Shown piece after piece: positions 1-8,668 of a stretch of DNA of 58,330 bases (position 1 is its first letter; each line of letters opens with the position of its first letter). Under the pieces are notes generated by a model. The model did no database searches, was not told where the DNA came from, and worked only from the letters and a program-made list of their open reading frames with translations. The translations under genes were made by a program, and so were the position numbers. Origin of the DNA: Eubacteriales bacterium (lineage in GTDB: Bacteria > Bacillota > Clostridia > Lachnospirales > Lachnospiraceae); the NCBI GenBank assembly GCA_030539395.1, contig JAUNSC010000023.1:1-58330 (forward strand), in the 5' to 3' direction.

Positions 1-169
1 ATTTGATATAAAACTTAACGTCGAAAGAATATAGTGCTAAATCCTAAAGACGGGTCTTTCCCTCCCACATTTGTTTTTGTTCGTAAACCCGCTTTTTCTT
101 TTGTAAACAGTATAACACGATACCTTTGTTAATACCACCTGATTTTTAAGCAATTCTGCTTTTCTCCTC

Positions 170-197
170 TTGACAACCAATTATTTCATGTGATAAA
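170..197 (+). promoter_or_regulatory. Promoter of the Mn riboswitch-antiporter unit
   Basis: A perfect -35 TTGACA (170-175) is followed after 16 bases by GATAAA (192-197) with an upstream TG (extended -10). Transcription would start near 204, just before the aptamer's first helix at 208. That placement supports both calls. The bases before it (1-169) hold no gene that I can see. Confidence 0.6.
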
Positions 198-207
198 GTC
201 TTTTTAA

Positions 208-314
208 GTTAAAAGGGAGTAGTTATCTCGTGTAATCAACATATCCCGGTGTTCAGTCTGTTTTTCACCGTGGTTACACGCTTTCTCTACCATAGAAAGA
301 ACAAGACTTTTAAC
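208..314 (+). promoter_or_regulatory. yybP-ykoY type manganese riboswitch aptamer
   Basis: The family's conserved 5' element is seen as GGGAGTAG (215-222) and its second element as ATCAACATA (235-243). The 3' end carries ACAAGAC (301-307). P1 forms perfectly between 208-215 and 307-314. Other helices: 229-235 with 274-280, 247-251 with 266-270, and 281-286 with 294-299. The family binds Mn2+ and turns on genes for Mn2+ exporters. The 3' strand of P1 is also the 5' arm of the terminator at 303-337, so ligand-stabilised P1 would prevent termination (an ON switch). The next gene is a cation antiporter, as expected. I made the call by reading motifs and helices, not by a covariance model. Confidence 0.8.
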
Positions 315-341
315 ACCGTTACGGTGTTGAAAGTCTTTTTT
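303..341 (+). terminator. Riboswitch expression-platform terminator
   Basis: A 16-bp stem (303-318 with 322-337, one G-T pair) with a three-base loop is followed by a T-run to 341. It shares bases 307-314 with aptamer helix P1, so the two structures exclude each other. Confidence 0.8.
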
Positions 342-412
342 CTGTTCCGGGATATATGGGCCCATTTTTGCAGGAGATACACTTTCAGCAAAAACACAGG
401 AGGACTTCTCAA

Positions 413-1354
413 ATGGAAATTCTTATTCAGGTTGTTTTATTGATTGCAGGATTTGTTATGCTGATAAAGGGTGCTGACTGGTTTGTAGACGGTGCCTCAA
501 AAATTGCTGACAGACTTGGTGTTCCTCAGCTTGTGATCGGCCTGACCATTGTTGCTTTCGGCACAAGCGTACCGGAAGCCGCCGTCAGTATTTCCGCGGC
601 ATTAAAAGGCAGCGCCGGACTAAGTGTGGGAAATGTGCTGGGCAGCAACATTTTAAATATTCTTATTATTCTCGGATCAACTTCCGTCATATGCCCCGTC
701 CCGGTACAAAAATCTACTGTGCGATATGAGATTCCATACGTTATTCTGATATCATTCATTATGTCCATACTTGGGCTTTCTAAAGGTTATCTGAACTGGA
801 TAGACGGCCTGATCCTCTGGGTATTCATGATCATCTACCTTCTCTATCTTGTTCGCATGACTAAAAACGGCACATCTCAGCCGGAGGATACACCCCGGTC
901 CGAGGAAGGTGACACGTTCCTTCGCATGATTCTTTCCATTATCATTGGACTGGGGCTGGTTGTCCTTGGAAGTGATTTTGCTGTAGATGCCGCCTCCAAA
1001 ATCGCAACGATCTTCGGAATGAGCGAACGCCTTATCGGACTTACCATTGTAGCCCTTGGAACTTCCCTCCCGGAACTTGTCACCAGTGTAACTGCAGCTA
1101 TGAAAGGCAAAGCAGATATTGCTATCGGAAATATCGTGGGAAGCAATATTTTTAATATCCTGTTTGTCCTTGGTACCTCTGCACTTATCATACCGCTGAC
1201 CTATGCTTCCGGCTTCATTATTGACAGCATTATGGCAATCTTTTCCGCAGCGCTCCTCCTTTTGTGCGTTCTCGGGAAACAAAAACTCACCCGCTCCAAC
1301 GGTATTATCATGCTTGTCTGTTACGCAGCATATTTCGTATATCTGATATTATGA
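413..1354 (+). CDS. CaCA-family calcium/sodium antiporter, probably a Mn2+/cation exporter
   Basis: A membrane protein of 313 residues with about ten hydrophobic segments in two related halves. Each half carries the CaCA alpha-repeat signatures: GTSVPE and GNVLGSN in the first, GTSLPE and GNIVGSN in the second. The family exchanges Ca2+ or related divalent ions for Na+ or H+. The start at 413 (MEILIQ) is chosen over an in-frame ATG at 356 because AGGAGG at 398-403 fits it and 356 lies just past the terminator. The yybP-ykoY riboswitch upstream makes Mn2+ efflux the best guess for the physiological role (inference). A terminator hairpin follows at 1436-1484. Confidence 0.88.
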   Translation: MEILIQVVLLIAGFVMLIKGADWFVDGASKIADRLGVPQLVIGLTIVAFGTSVPEAAVSISAALKGSAGLSVGNVLGSNILNILIILGSTSVICPVPVQKSTVRYEIPYVILISFIMSILGLSKGYLNWIDGLILWVFMIIYLLYLVRMTKNGTSQPEDTPRSEEGDTFLRMILSIIIGLGLVVLGSDFAVDAASKIATIFGMSERLIGLTIVALGTSLPELVTSVTAAMKGKADIAIGNIVGSNIFNILFVLGTSALIIPLTYASGFIIDSIMAIFSAALLLLCVLGKQKLTRSNGIIMLVCYAAYFVYLIL

Positions 1355-1356
1355 TT

Positions 1357-1410
1357 TTGGGTTCAAAAGATGCCTTACGGATTGTTTCGTGCTTCGCACT
1401 CCCACAATCC
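1357..1410. repeat. REP-like palindromic element, copy 1
   Basis: Starts right after the antiporter stop codon. The core is a stem of GGATTGT (1379-1385) with ACAATCC (1404-1410) enclosing GTGC-TTC-GCAC (1389-1399). The preceding flank (1357-1378) is shared, inverted, with 20782-20838. The right half recurs at 50840-50867. I did not recognise the family. Confidence 0.7.
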
Positions 1411-1435
1411 TGCATGATATCATAAGCAAACTGTA

Positions 1436-1484
1436 ATAAGCGGAGGATGCAGCCTTCTGCATGGTCTGTGTTCTCCGCTTATTT
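1436..1484. terminator. Bidirectional terminator between antiporter and DUF362 gene
   Basis: ATAAGCGGAG (1436-1445) pairs with CTCCGCTTAT (1473-1482) around a loop of about 27 bases. A T-rich tract follows on the + strand. The two flanking genes converge on it. Confidence 0.65.
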
Positions 1485-2600
1485 TTATTTGATATTATCC
1501 TTTTCCAGTATATACCGTTTTAACTCTTCGTATATCTGCCCTTCTGCAGGCGGACACCCTTTTACGCAAAACGCAAAACCGGAAGTGCACAAACCAACGC
1601 CCAGTTCTCCGCTTTTTCCGCGATATCCCTGTCCGATACATATCCGTTTATCCAGCTTGTCAAGAAGCTGTTCCTCCTTAAGTCTCTGAAGGGCCGGCAA
1701 AAGGTATCCGTAACAGGCACTGCAGGATTCCACTTCTTCTACCGTGTCTTTTAATTCTACCACTTTCTGTGCATAGGGAAGCTCCCGGTCTGTCCAGTCC
1801 CCGTCCTGCCCGCATATCCGGATATCGGCATTCTCCAGATCCGTACTTCCCACTCCCAATTGCTCTGCCATAATAATATACGGAACTTCTTCTGCTTTAT
1901 AATGAAGAAGATAACATACATATGTATCAATCAATACCGGATCTACTCCCGCCATGATACAATTTCGCACAACCGGATTTCCCCCATCCTCAAAATCCAG
2001 ATCACCGCAGATGTGGTCTACAACAATAAAGTCCTGATGAATTCCCGCATTTAAATGGGCAATGGGCTTGTGGAGGCCCATTGCATGAAAATGTTTCTTC
2101 TCTTTATTTGGAATCAATCCTTTCATATTTTTAAGAGCACAGGTGATCTTCGTCTGACAATGACCTTTCAGCACCGGCACATTAATCAAAAAATCAATAT
2201 CAGATACACTGTCGCACAGCGCCAGCTCCATTCCTCCACAGTCTTTCATATGAAAGCTGTCCTTCTGCATATCGAGAAATTCCACACCGTATTTTTGTAC
2301 CAGTTTATCATAACCGCAGACTTCCACCGCCTCTGCCGTCTTATCCCCCACCCATGAACCTTCCAATATGGAAATCCTGGTGTATCCGTATTTTTGAAGA
2401 TACTCAATAATACCTTCCACAATTTCAGGATGCGTGGTTGCTCCCCAGGAAGCTTCCGAAGGAGATACCAAATTTGGTTTAATTCCAATCCGGCTGTTTA
2501 TATCCCCTATCTGTTCTGCCAGATGACATTCCTTTAAAAGTGTTCTGACCATTTGTTTATAATCTGTACCATAAATTTTAAATATCTGATTTTTCTCCAT
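1485..2600 (-). CDS. DUF362 domain protein
   Basis: A 371-residue protein whose N-terminal two thirds match the DUF362 family: KPNLVSP near residue 40, a mid-protein VLKGH, then a HICGDLDFEDGG segment. The C-terminal part is rich in cysteines (CSACYG, then CTSGFAFCVKGCPP), suggesting a metal or Fe-S site. DUF362 proteins are poorly characterised and often sit next to ferredoxin domains. I chose the internal start at 2600 because the minus strand reads AGGAG ten bases before it; the longer frame to 2654 has no such site. It lies between a terminator and the divergent csoR promoter, so it is probably monocistronic. No function is assigned. Confidence 0.75.
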   Translation of the reverse strand: MEKNQIFKIYGTDYKQMVRTLLKECHLAEQIGDINSRIGIKPNLVSPSEASWGATTHPEIVEGIIEYLQKYGYTRISILEGSWVGDKTAEAVEVCGYDKLVQKYGVEFLDMQKDSFHMKDCGGMELALCDSVSDIDFLINVPVLKGHCQTKITCALKNMKGLIPNKEKKHFHAMGLHKPIAHLNAGIHQDFIVVDHICGDLDFEDGGNPVVRNCIMAGVDPVLIDTYVCYLLHYKAEEVPYIIMAEQLGVGSTDLENADIRICGQDGDWTDRELPYAQKVVELKDTVEEVESCSACYGYLLPALQRLKEEQLLDKLDKRICIGQGYRGKSGELGVGLCTSGFAFCVKGCPPAEGQIYEELKRYILEKDNIK

Positions 2601-2668
2601 ACTAAAAATGCTCCTATCCATGTTTATTTTACTATAATTTGCCGTATTATACAATTAAAACATAGCTC

Positions 2669-2723
2669 TTGACATATACCCCCATCAGGTATATAATCTT
2701 TTAAAGATACCCTTGCGGGGTAT
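2669..2723 (+). promoter_or_regulatory. csoR-copA promoter with two CsoR-type operators
   Basis: TTGACA (2669-2674) and TATAAT (2692-2697) are separated by exactly 17 bases. The spacer holds ATACCCCCATCAGGTAT (2676-2692), and a second palindrome ATACCC-N5-GGGTAT lies downstream (2707-2723). G/C-tract dyads of this kind are typical CsoR operators. Binding would block RNA polymerase until Cu(I) releases the repressor. Confidence 0.75.
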
Positions 2724-2741
2724 TAAAGGAGGAATCTTATT

Positions 2742-3065
2742 ATGGAAAATAACAGCAAAAATGATATGTCTTCTAAAGACTGCTGTCACAAGACCAAAGA
2801 CCGGGATGCTCAGGAATACCGCAGCCTGATGAACCGTTTGAACCGCATTGAGGGACAGATACGGGGCATAAAAAATATGCTGGAAAATGATGCCTATTGT
2901 ACTGACATCCTGATTCAGGTCTCTGCAGTAAATGCTGCGTTAAACAGTTTTAACAAAGTTCTTCTTTCCAACCATATCCGCACCTGTGTAGCTGATGATA
3001 TCCGAAACGGCAATGACGAAACTATTGATGAACTGGTGCATACTCTTCAGAAACTAATGAAATAG
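2742..3065 (+). CDS. csoR: CsoR-family copper-sensing transcriptional repressor
   Basis: A 107-residue all-helical protein of the metal-sensitive repressor family (DUF156). The family core is visible: RLNRIEGQIRGI, then a Cys in AYCTDIL, His in SNHIRTC and a Cys four residues on. This is the Cys-His-Cys triad that binds Cu(I) in CsoR. A further Cys pair and His lie in the N-terminal extension (DCCHK). AAAGGAGG at 2725-2732 gives a well-spaced start. It is followed after 15 bases by the copper ATPase it presumably controls, and its own promoter carries the operator dyads. Nickel (RcnR-like) or persulfide (CstR) sensing is less likely given the copA neighbour. Confidence 0.92.
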   Translation: MENNSKNDMSSKDCCHKTKDRDAQEYRSLMNRLNRIEGQIRGIKNMLENDAYCTDILIQVSAVNAALNSFNKVLLSNHIRTCVADDIRNGNDETIDELVHTLQKLMK

Positions 3066-3080
3066 CGAAGGAGTGATATT

Positions 3081-5633
3081 ATGGAACAATATAATGTAAC
3101 CGGAATGAGCTGTGCAGCCTGCAGCGCCCGGGTAGAAAAAGCTGTCAGTAAAGTACCCGGAGTCACATCCTGCTCTGTCAGTCTTCTGACAAATTCTATG
3201 GGTGTGGAAGGAACTGCATCTTCTCCGGAAATTATTGCAGCAGTGGAGGCGGCCGGATACGGTGCAAGTCCAAAAAATTCCGGTACAGCGAATGTATCTT
3301 CTGCTCCCGCGCCGGACTCCCTGAAAGATACACAGACTCCCATTTTAAAGAAAAGGCTTTTTGTATCTCTTGGTTTTCTTCTTGTACTGATGTATTTTTC
3401 TATGGGTCATATGATGTGGGGCTGGCCCGTACCGCCTCAGCTTGAGCATAACCATGTTGCAATGGGACTTCTGCAGCTTTTACTGACCGTCATTATCATG
3501 GTAATCAACCAGAAGTTCTTTATCAGCGGATTCAAAGGCCTGGCTCACGGCGCCCCAAATATGGATACACTGGTTGCTTTGGGTTCTTCCGCATCTTTTA
3601 TATGGAGTGTCTATGCGCTTTTCGCCATGACTGACGCGCAGGTACAGGGCAATATGGATCTGGTAATGACATACATGCACGAATTCTACTTCGAATCAGC
3701 TGCCATGATCCTTACTCTGATCACTCTTGGAAAAATGCTGGAAGCACGCAGTAAAGGCAAAACTACAGATGCTTTAAAAGGGCTGATGAAAATGGCTCCT
3801 AAGACGGCCACCCTTATTCGCGGTGATACAGAAACAGTGGTCCCAATCGAAGAGGTTCAGACCGGAGACATATTTGTAGTACGTCCCGGAGAAAACATTC
3901 CGGTGGACGGCGTCGTCCTTGAGGGCAGCAGTGCCGTAAACGAGTCTGCGCTCACCGGAGAAAGTATTCCCGTTGATAAAGCTGAAGGTGACCGTATCTC
4001 TGCCGCCACCATCAACCAGTCCGGTTTTCTCCGCTGCAGAGCAACCCGCGTAGGACAGGACACGACACTTTCTCAGATTATACAGATGGTGAGTGACGCA
4101 GCCGCCACAAAAGCACCTGTTGCAAAAATTGCAGACCGTGTATCAGGTGTATTTGTGCCGGTGGTAATCACTGTTGCTGTAATCACCACTATCATATGGC
4201 TTCTGGCCGGTCAGACCTTTGCCTTTGCACTTGCCCGCGGTATCTCTGTTCTTGTGATCAGCTGTCCATGTGCTCTCGGACTTGCTACTCCGGTGGCGAT
4301 CATGGTCGGCAACGGCATGGGAGCTAAAAACGGTATTTTGTTTAAGACAGCTTCCTCTCTGGAAGTTGCCGGAAAAGTTGATATTATTGCACTGGATAAA
4401 ACCGGTACTATCACTGCGGGAGAACCTGTGGTGACAGACTTTCTTCCGACAGAAGGCATCAGCCGGGAGGAACTTTTAACTCTGGCTGCTTCACTTGAAA
4501 AGCAAAGCGAACATCCTCTTGCAAAGGCTATTCTTCAAAAAGCTGATGAAGAGAAACTCTCCCTGGCCGCCGTCACCGATTTTAAAGCTCTGCCGGGAAA
4601 CGGCCTGACAGGTAAATCATCCGGTTCCCTGCTTGCCGGGGGAAATCTCAAATTTATCCGCACCCAGGGAAATGTTCCCAGATCTATGGAAAACGCTGCA
4701 GAAGAACTGGCATCCCAGGGAAAGACACCGCTGTTCTTCAACCGTGACGGTCATCTTCTGGGAATCATTGCCGTTGCAGATATACCTAAAGCTGACAGTC
4801 CCCAGGCTATCAAAGAATTGCAGAACATGGGTATCCATGTAGTAATGCTTACGGGTGATAATGAGCGCACAGCAAACGCCATCGGACAGGCAGCAGGTGT
4901 AGATGAAGTAATTGCCGGTGTCCTTCCGGACGGTAAAGAAGCTGTCATCCGTTCCCTGAAAGAAAAAGGCCGGGTTGCCATGGTCGGTGACGGTATTAAT
5001 GATGCCCCCGCCCTTACCCGTGCTGATATTGGTATCGCCATTGGCGCCGGTACGGACATTGCTATTGATGCTGCCGATGTTGTGTTGATGAACAGTCGTC
5101 TCAGCGATGTTCCCGCAGCAGTCCGGCTCAGCCGGGCAACCCTGCGCAATATTCATCAGAATCTGTTCTGGGCATTTTTCTATAACGTTATCGGCATCCC
5201 GCTGGCAGCCGGCATATGGATCCCTCTGTTTGGCTGGAAGTTAAATCCCATGTTCGGTGCAGCAGCCATGAGCCTGTCAAGTTTCTGTGTAGTATCAAAT
5301 GCACTGCGGCTGAACTTTTTACAGATTCATAACTCCAGCCATGATAAAAAGCGTTTCAAAAAAAATAATTTATATACGGTTTCTACGGCACAGCCGAAAG
5401 CCGAAAAAAAGGAGGAAAAAGAAATGACAAAAACAATGAAAATCGAAGGAATGATGTGCGGTCACTGTGAGGCACACGTAAAAAAAGCCCTTGAGGCACT
5501 GTCCCAGGTTGAAAGCGCGCAGGTAAGCCATGAAGCAGGTACTGCCATCGTTACACTCAGTGCAGATGTGGATGATGCCGTTTTAAAAGAGGCGGTAGAA
5601 GCACAGGATTATAAAGTACTGGGAATTGAATAG
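3081..5633 (+). CDS. copA: Cu(I)-exporting P1B-type ATPase with a C-terminal CopZ-like domain
   Basis: An 850-residue copper exporter. It begins with a heavy-metal-associated domain (GMSCAAC, Cys11 and Cys14). Membrane segments flank the actuator domain (TGES motif). The ion-binding CPC is at 395-397, the phosphorylated Asp is D439 in DKTGT, and the ATP-binding hinge GDGINDAP follows. Unusually, a second metal-binding domain (MCGHC, Cys793 and Cys796) is attached at the C-terminus through a lysine/glutamate-rich linker, whereas most CopA proteins carry both at the N-terminus. The linker DNA contains a good ribosome binding site and ATG, so a free chaperone may also be made (separate entry). 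It is cotranscribed with csoR and followed by a terminator. Confidence 0.93.
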   Translation: MEQYNVTGMSCAACSARVEKAVSKVPGVTSCSVSLLTNSMGVEGTASSPEIIAAVEAAGYGASPKNSGTANVSSAPAPDSLKDTQTPILKKRLFVSLGFLLVLMYFSMGHMMWGWPVPPQLEHNHVAMGLLQLLLTVIIMVINQKFFISGFKGLAHGAPNMDTLVALGSSASFIWSVYALFAMTDAQVQGNMDLVMTYMHEFYFESAAMILTLITLGKMLEARSKGKTTDALKGLMKMAPKTATLIRGDTETVVPIEEVQTGDIFVVRPGENIPVDGVVLEGSSAVNESALTGESIPVDKAEGDRISAATINQSGFLRCRATRVGQDTTLSQIIQMVSDAAATKAPVAKIADRVSGVFVPVVITVAVITTIIWLLAGQTFAFALARGISVLVISCPCALGLATPVAIMVGNGMGAKNGILFKTASSLEVAGKVDIIALDKTGTITAGEPVVTDFLPTEGISREELLTLAASLEKQSEHPLAKAILQKADEEKLSLAAVTDFKALPGNGLTGKSSGSLLAGGNLKFIRTQGNVPRSMENAAEELASQGKTPLFFNRDGHLLGIIAVADIPKADSPQAIKELQNMGIHVVMLTGDNERTANAIGQAAGVDEVIAGVLPDGKEAVIRSLKEKGRVAMVGDGINDAPALTRADIGIAIGAGTDIAIDAADVVLMNSRLSDVPAAVRLSRATLRNIHQNLFWAFFYNVIGIPLAAGIWIPLFGWKLNPMFGAAAMSLSSFCVVSNALRLNFLQIHNSSHDKKRFKKNNLYTVSTAQPKAEKKEEKEMTKTMKIEGMMCGHCEAHVKKALEALSQVESAQVSHEAGTAIVTLSADVDDAVLKEAVEAQDYKVLGIE
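5424..5633 (+). CDS. Possible internal translation start: free CopZ-like copper chaperone
   Basis: Inside copA, in the same frame, GGAGG (5411-5415) stands eight bases before ATG at 5424. Translation from there gives a 69-residue HMA domain (MCGHCEAHV near its start), the size and shape of CopZ. Either this is the relic of a separate copZ that fused to copA by loss of a stop codon, or both products are made. The site is read directly; its use is inference. Confidence 0.45.
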   Translation: MTKTMKIEGMMCGHCEAHVKKALEALSQVESAQVSHEAGTAIVTLSADVDDAVLKEAVEAQDYKVLGIE

Positions 5634-5654
5634 AGAAGTAATTCCACAGAAGGG

Positions 5655-5681
5655 ATGCCCGGACTGGCCGGGCATTCTTTT
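5655..5681 (+). terminator. Terminator of the csoR-copA operon
   Basis: ATGCCCGG (5655-5662) pairs with CCGGGCAT (5668-5675), five-base loop, then TCTTTTA. Confidence 0.85.
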
Positions 5682-5692
5682 ATTGTATATCC

Positions 5693-5721
5693 TTGCTATT
5701 TTGCGCTACCTGTGCTATATT
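5693..5721 (+). promoter_or_regulatory. Weak candidate promoter of the esterase/ATP-grasp cassette
   Basis: TTGCTA (5693-5698), 17 bases, TATATT (5716-5721). The -35 is poor. The position, between the cop terminator and the first esterase, is right. Confidence 0.3.
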
Positions 5722-5782
5722 TGCCCAAAGACATTTTTTATGAAATGGGAAATTCCTGTTCCATTTATAGAAGGAGAATATC

Positions 5783-6547
5783 ATGATAAAAAAATGGAAT
5801 GTAACGATTCCGGAACTGACCGGTGATGAACCCCGGCGCGCCTACATATACCTTCCGGAATCCTATCAATATGAAACAGAAAAACGTTATCCCGTTCTCT
5901 ATATGTTTGATGGTCATAATGTATTTTTTGATTCAGACGCTACCTACGGAAAATGCTGGGGAATGAAAGAATACATGGACTACACCAAAACTCAGCTGAT
6001 CATTGTTGGTGTAGAATGTAATCACAGTCCTGACAACGGTCGTCTGAGAGAATACTCTCCCTTTAACTTTACTGATGACAAATTCGGAAAATTCACAGGG
6101 CAGGGAAAACTGACTATGGAATGGATGATCCATTCCCTGAAAGCTTATATTGACAAACAGTTCCGGACTCTTCCGGACAGAAACCACACTTTCATTGCCG
6201 GAAGTTCTATGGGAGGACTTATGAGCCTTTATGCTGTAATGGAATACAATCATGTATTTTCCCGTGCAGCGGCCCTGTCTCCTTCCATCTGGACCAACCG
6301 GACAAAAATCAACCAGATGATCCGTCAGGCATCTCTTGACCCTGACACGGTTGTTTACATGGACTATGGCTCTAATGAGATTAATTTTCATCCCACCATG
6401 CGCCAGCAGTTCCGCAAAGTGACCAGCCTCCTTCTGGAGCGTGAAGTATACCTCACCAGCCGCATCGTGCCGGATGGCGACCACTGCGAAGCCTGCTGGG
6501 AACAGCAGATTCCCTTCTTTATGGAAACAATAATGTATCACATCTGA
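5783..6547 (+). CDS. Putative esterase, alpha/beta hydrolase (esterase D/Fes-like family)
   Basis: A 254-residue cytoplasmic protein without signal peptide. The nucleophile elbow GSSMG puts the catalytic Ser at about 142. The early YLPESY and PVLYMFDGHNVF segments and a late DGDHCEACWE (probable catalytic His) are typical of the PF00756 esterase family, which includes enterochelin esterase and feruloyl esterases. AGAAGGAG stands before the ATG at 5783. It is first of three genes in tandem (gaps of 34 and 20 bases) with a second esterase and an ATP-grasp enzyme, so the three probably act on one substrate. That substrate is not evident. Confidence 0.82.
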   Translation: MIKKWNVTIPELTGDEPRRAYIYLPESYQYETEKRYPVLYMFDGHNVFFDSDATYGKCWGMKEYMDYTKTQLIIVGVECNHSPDNGRLREYSPFNFTDDKFGKFTGQGKLTMEWMIHSLKAYIDKQFRTLPDRNHTFIAGSSMGGLMSLYAVMEYNHVFSRAAALSPSIWTNRTKINQMIRQASLDPDTVVYMDYGSNEINFHPTMRQQFRKVTSLLLEREVYLTSRIVPDGDHCEACWEQQIPFFMETIMYHI

Positions 6548-6581
6548 TTCGAATGCGCCAGCCGCAGGAAAGGAGATTCAA

Positions 6582-7340
6582 ATGGAAATTCAGTATTTTA
6601 AACAGTACAGTCCGGCTTTAAACTGCGATATGGAATTTAAAGTTTACGGCCACAAAGGCAGACCGGTTCTTTACATCCCCTGTCAGGACGGACGATTCTA
6701 TGATTTCGAAAATTTTGGTATGGCAGACGCCTGGTCCCCGTGGATTGAATCCGGACAGGTAATGGTTTTTTCCATTGATACCATAGATTCACAGACCTGG
6801 TCCAATAAAGACGGCGATCCGCGTTGGCGTATCTGCCGCCACGAAGACTGGGTACGCTATATCACAGACGAAATGGTACCTCTGATGCGCGAAATGGCAA
6901 ATCACCGCAACGGATGGACCGGATATCCCGGGGTTATTGTCTTTGGCTGCAGCCTCGGTGCTGCCCATGCGGCGAATTTATACTTCCGCCGTCCGGATCT
7001 TTTTGACGGTCTTCTGGCTCTCAGTGGAATTTACACTGCAGAATATGGCTTCGGCAGCTATATGGATGATCTGGTATATCTCAATTCACCTTTACATTAT
7101 CTGCCAAACATGCCAAAAGATCATCCTTATATTGAACTTTATAATCTGAAAAAAGCTATTATCTGTTGTGGGCAGGGCCCCTGGGAACTCCCTGATTCTA
7201 CCCGTGCTCTGGCAAATATTCTATATGATAAAGGTATCAATGCATGGGTAGATTTCTGGGGATTTGACTGCTCCCACGATTGGTCCTGGTGGCATAAACA
7301 AGTAGCTTATTTTGTACCCCATCTGCTCGGCCAGAAATAA
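6582..7340 (+). CDS. Second esterase-family alpha/beta hydrolase
   Basis: 252 residues. The elbow FGCSLG (Ser124) and a C-terminal DCSHDWSWW segment supplying a probable catalytic His mark it as a serine hydrolase of the same broad family as the gene before it. It differs strongly in sequence (many Trp and Tyr residues), so it is not a recent duplicate. AAAGGAG precedes ATG at 6582. No signal peptide is seen. Two dissimilar esterases beside an ATP-grasp ligase suggest a small pathway that makes and trims an ester- or amide-linked compound (inference). Confidence 0.78.
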   Translation: MEIQYFKQYSPALNCDMEFKVYGHKGRPVLYIPCQDGRFYDFENFGMADAWSPWIESGQVMVFSIDTIDSQTWSNKDGDPRWRICRHEDWVRYITDEMVPLMREMANHRNGWTGYPGVIVFGCSLGAAHAANLYFRRPDLFDGLLALSGIYTAEYGFGSYMDDLVYLNSPLHYLPNMPKDHPYIELYNLKKAIICCGQGPWELPDSTRALANILYDKGINAWVDFWGFDCSHDWSWWHKQVAYFVPHLLGQK

Positions 7341-7360
7341 AAAATACACAGGAGGAAGTT

Positions 7361-8557
7361 ATGAAGAATTTTATTTTTATCTCCCCGAATTTTCCGTCCA
7401 ACTACTGGATGTTCTGCAGGGAACTCAAGAAAAACGGTCTGAATGTTCTCGGAATTGGTGATCAGCCCTACGATGAACTCAGCGAAGACCTGAAAAACAG
7501 TCTGAATGAATATTACAAGGTCAGCAACCTGGAAAACGATGATGAAGTTTACCGTGCTGTTGCTTTTCTGATCTTTAAGCATGGCCGGATCGACTGGCTG
7601 GAATCCAACAATGAGTACTGGCTGGAACGTGACGCCCGCTTAAGGACAGACTTCAATATCACCAGCGGATTTCAGGAGGCAGATATTCCTCACATTAAGC
7701 TGAAATCCCAAATGAAGGAGTATTACAAAAAAGCCGGTATTCCCGTTGCCCGCTATCATATGGTTGATACTCTGGAAAACTGCCTGGATTTTGCAAAGGA
7801 AGTCGGTTATCCGGTAGTGGCTAAACCGGATAATGGCGTAGGCGCTTCCCATACTTTCAAGATTACAAACGATGCTGACATGAAAAACTTTTTCGAGCTG
7901 AAATGGCCTGACGAAACATATATCATGGAAGAATTCATCAACGGCGAAGTAAATTCCTATGACGCCATTATTGACTCCAACGGTGAGCCTATGTTTGAAA
8001 CAGGAAACGTAACTCCCATGTCTATCATGGACATTGTCAACAACAATGACAATTCTATTTACTATATTCTTAAGAATTTGCCGGAGGATACACGCAGGGC
8101 CGGACGGGCTACCGTAAAGAGTTTTGGCGTTAAAAGCCGCTTTGTCCACTTTGAATTTTTCCGCCTTCAGAAGGATCAGGATGGTCTTGGAAAAAAAGGC
8201 GATATTGTGGCTCTGGAAGTCAATATGCGCCCCTGCGGAGGTTTCACACCTGATATGATCGACTTTGCCCACAGCACAGACGTATACAAAATCTGGGCGG
8301 ATATGATCGCTTTTGACCGGTCTACCATGCCGGTTGGAAAAGCTTCTTACTGCGCGTTTGCCGGACGGCGGGACGGCAAGGATTTTGCCCTTACCCATTC
8401 CGACATCATGGAAAAATACAAAGACAATATCAAGATGGCAGAGCGTCTTCCTGAGGTACTTGCCACCGCAATGGGAAATCAGATGTATGTGGCTGTGTTC
8501 AGTTCTCAAAAGCAGATGGATGTTTTCTATAAAGACATTTTAAAATGCAATAAGTAA
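7361..8557 (+). CDS. ATP-grasp domain protein (carboxylate-amine ligase-like)
   Basis: 398 residues. An N-terminal alpha/beta pre-ATP-grasp part (about 1-110) is followed by the ATP-grasp fold: a GYPVVAKPDNGVGA nucleotide-binding segment near 147-160, the IMEEFI hinge, and ALEVNMRPCGG with the Mg-binding Glu and Asn near 288. This fold joins a carboxylate to an amine, thiol or similar nucleophile through an acylphosphate. AGGAGG gives a clear start. It ends the esterase-esterase-ATP-grasp cassette. The sequence does not tell whether the product is a peptide, a modified amino acid or something else. A carbamoyl-phosphate synthase subunit is unlikely from its length. Confidence 0.82.
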   Translation: MKNFIFISPNFPSNYWMFCRELKKNGLNVLGIGDQPYDELSEDLKNSLNEYYKVSNLENDDEVYRAVAFLIFKHGRIDWLESNNEYWLERDARLRTDFNITSGFQEADIPHIKLKSQMKEYYKKAGIPVARYHMVDTLENCLDFAKEVGYPVVAKPDNGVGASHTFKITNDADMKNFFELKWPDETYIMEEFINGEVNSYDAIIDSNGEPMFETGNVTPMSIMDIVNNNDNSIYYILKNLPEDTRRAGRATVKSFGVKSRFVHFEFFRLQKDQDGLGKKGDIVALEVNMRPCGGFTPDMIDFAHSTDVYKIWADMIAFDRSTMPVGKASYCAFAGRRDGKDFALTHSDIMEKYKDNIKMAERLPEVLATAMGNQMYVAVFSSQKQMDVFYKDILKCNK

Positions 8558-8668
8558 GATTTTGTCGAAACTTGCGATGTGTTTTTTCTCCAATTGCGTT
8601 AAGATTATGTTATATTGAATTATAAAGCCGGCATTCGTTGCTTAAAAATTCATATGGAGGGAAGTATT

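Noticed and set aside
195-310. AAAGTCTT (195-202) pairing with AAGACTTT (303-310) as riboswitch P1
   Set aside because: 195-202 overlaps the -10 element, so it would not be in the transcript. The 208-215/307-314 pairing is perfect, abuts the conserved GGGAGTAG, and fits the family.
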